DNA from: Phycisphaerae bacterium
GTDB lineage: Bacteria; Planctomycetota; Phycisphaerae; UBA1845
DNA length: 54,237 nt
NCBI GenBank assembly: GCA_024102815.1
Contig: JAGFJJ010000004.1
Location: 1-54,237 of the forward strand
Direction: 5' to 3'
Part shown: positions 54,020 through 54,237 of the stretch, in pieces
Position numbering within the stretch: the stretch's first letter is position 1
Layout of the letters: each line of letters begins with the position of its first letter
The notes under the pieces: generated by a model
Database searches by the model: none
Told to the model about the DNA's origin: nothing
The model's input: the letters and a program-made list of their open reading frames with translations, nothing else
Made by a program: the position numbers and the translations under genes

Positions 54020-54125
54020 TCATCCCCCGGTGAAGGCGACTGCAAAGAGGGCAAAGTCGGCTAGGTCCACCGTGCCGTCTCCGGCCAGGTCGAAACAGCG
54101 GCATTGCAAACTAACCCGGATATTT
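54020..54125 (-). pseudogene. Dockerin-like C-terminal remnant
   Basis: On the minus strand CFDLAGDGTVDLADFALF and AVAFTGG end in TGA at 54020-54022, a typical planctomycete dockerin ending. An in-frame TGA just upstream limits the open frame to about 30 codons, so it is probably a remnant or a frame-shifted gene continuing past the window. Confidence 0.55.
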
Positions 54126-54237
54126 CATGAGTTGACGTTGATTCGCGCATAAGGAAGGCCTTCGAACCTGGTATGATAGGGTTTGCTCCAACGCAATCAT
54201 GCCGAGGCACGGAGGCCGTTCGTGACAGAGTGTAACC

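Overview
The window looks like planctomycete DNA. The evidence is a pairing of an ECF sigma factor with a Ser/Thr kinase carrying TPRs, secreted proteins with calcium-loop motifs such as DCNGNGIPDECD and dockerin-like ends, frequent GTG/TTG starts, moderately high GC and a bacterial Hen1/Pnkp RNA-repair locus. No rRNA, complete tRNA or CRISPR array was seen. All calls come from reading the sequence and from family memory; no database search was run.

Left region (1-6873). Two divergent paralogues of an uncharacterised family (1-878 minus, cut by the window edge; 989-1834 plus) precede a tight three-gene operon. It encodes a Hen1-like RNA 3'-end 2'-O-methyltransferase, a phosphoribosyltransferase-like protein, and the three-domain repair enzyme Pnkp (kinase, phosphatase, adenylyltransferase/ligase). 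The genes are joined by a 4-base overlap and by a ribosome site lying on the preceding stop codon.

Middle region (about 7073-33968). A 21-base perfect direct repeat that resembles the 3' end of a tmRNA or tRNA-Ala gene bounds about 27 kb, which I read as an integrated island. It holds an orphan TPR kinase, an IS with an intact DDE transposase, three small RRM proteins, a CsrA, an RhlE-like helicase, two divergent pairs of DUF2294-like genes, a glycosyltransferase/glycosidase-like/GH130 operon, and a long minus-strand run: HesB-like protein, B12 radical SAM, desaturase, unknown protein, second B12 radical SAM, flotillin FloA, coiled-coil protein, DUF502 membrane protein. Each DUF2294 pair has one gene preceded by a conserved promoter, leader and intrinsic terminator, which looks like an attenuation riboswitch. 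The RRM proteins, helicase and desaturase suggest a cold or envelope-stress island.

Right region (33968-52779). A truncated integrase-like gene is followed by a three-gene secreted system: a 553-residue exported protein, a 1906-residue protein (HAF-like, LamG-like, calcium loops, helical region with a TcA-like segment) and a 2129-residue SpvB/RHS protein. This reads as a Tc/ABC-toxin-like complex. A domain starting with a GWN motif appears in the first protein and again as an insertion in the RHS protein. A secreted dockerin-type protein and an ECF sigma/kinase pair follow.

Right edge (52780-54237). This is a graveyard of transposase fragments and a dockerin remnant.
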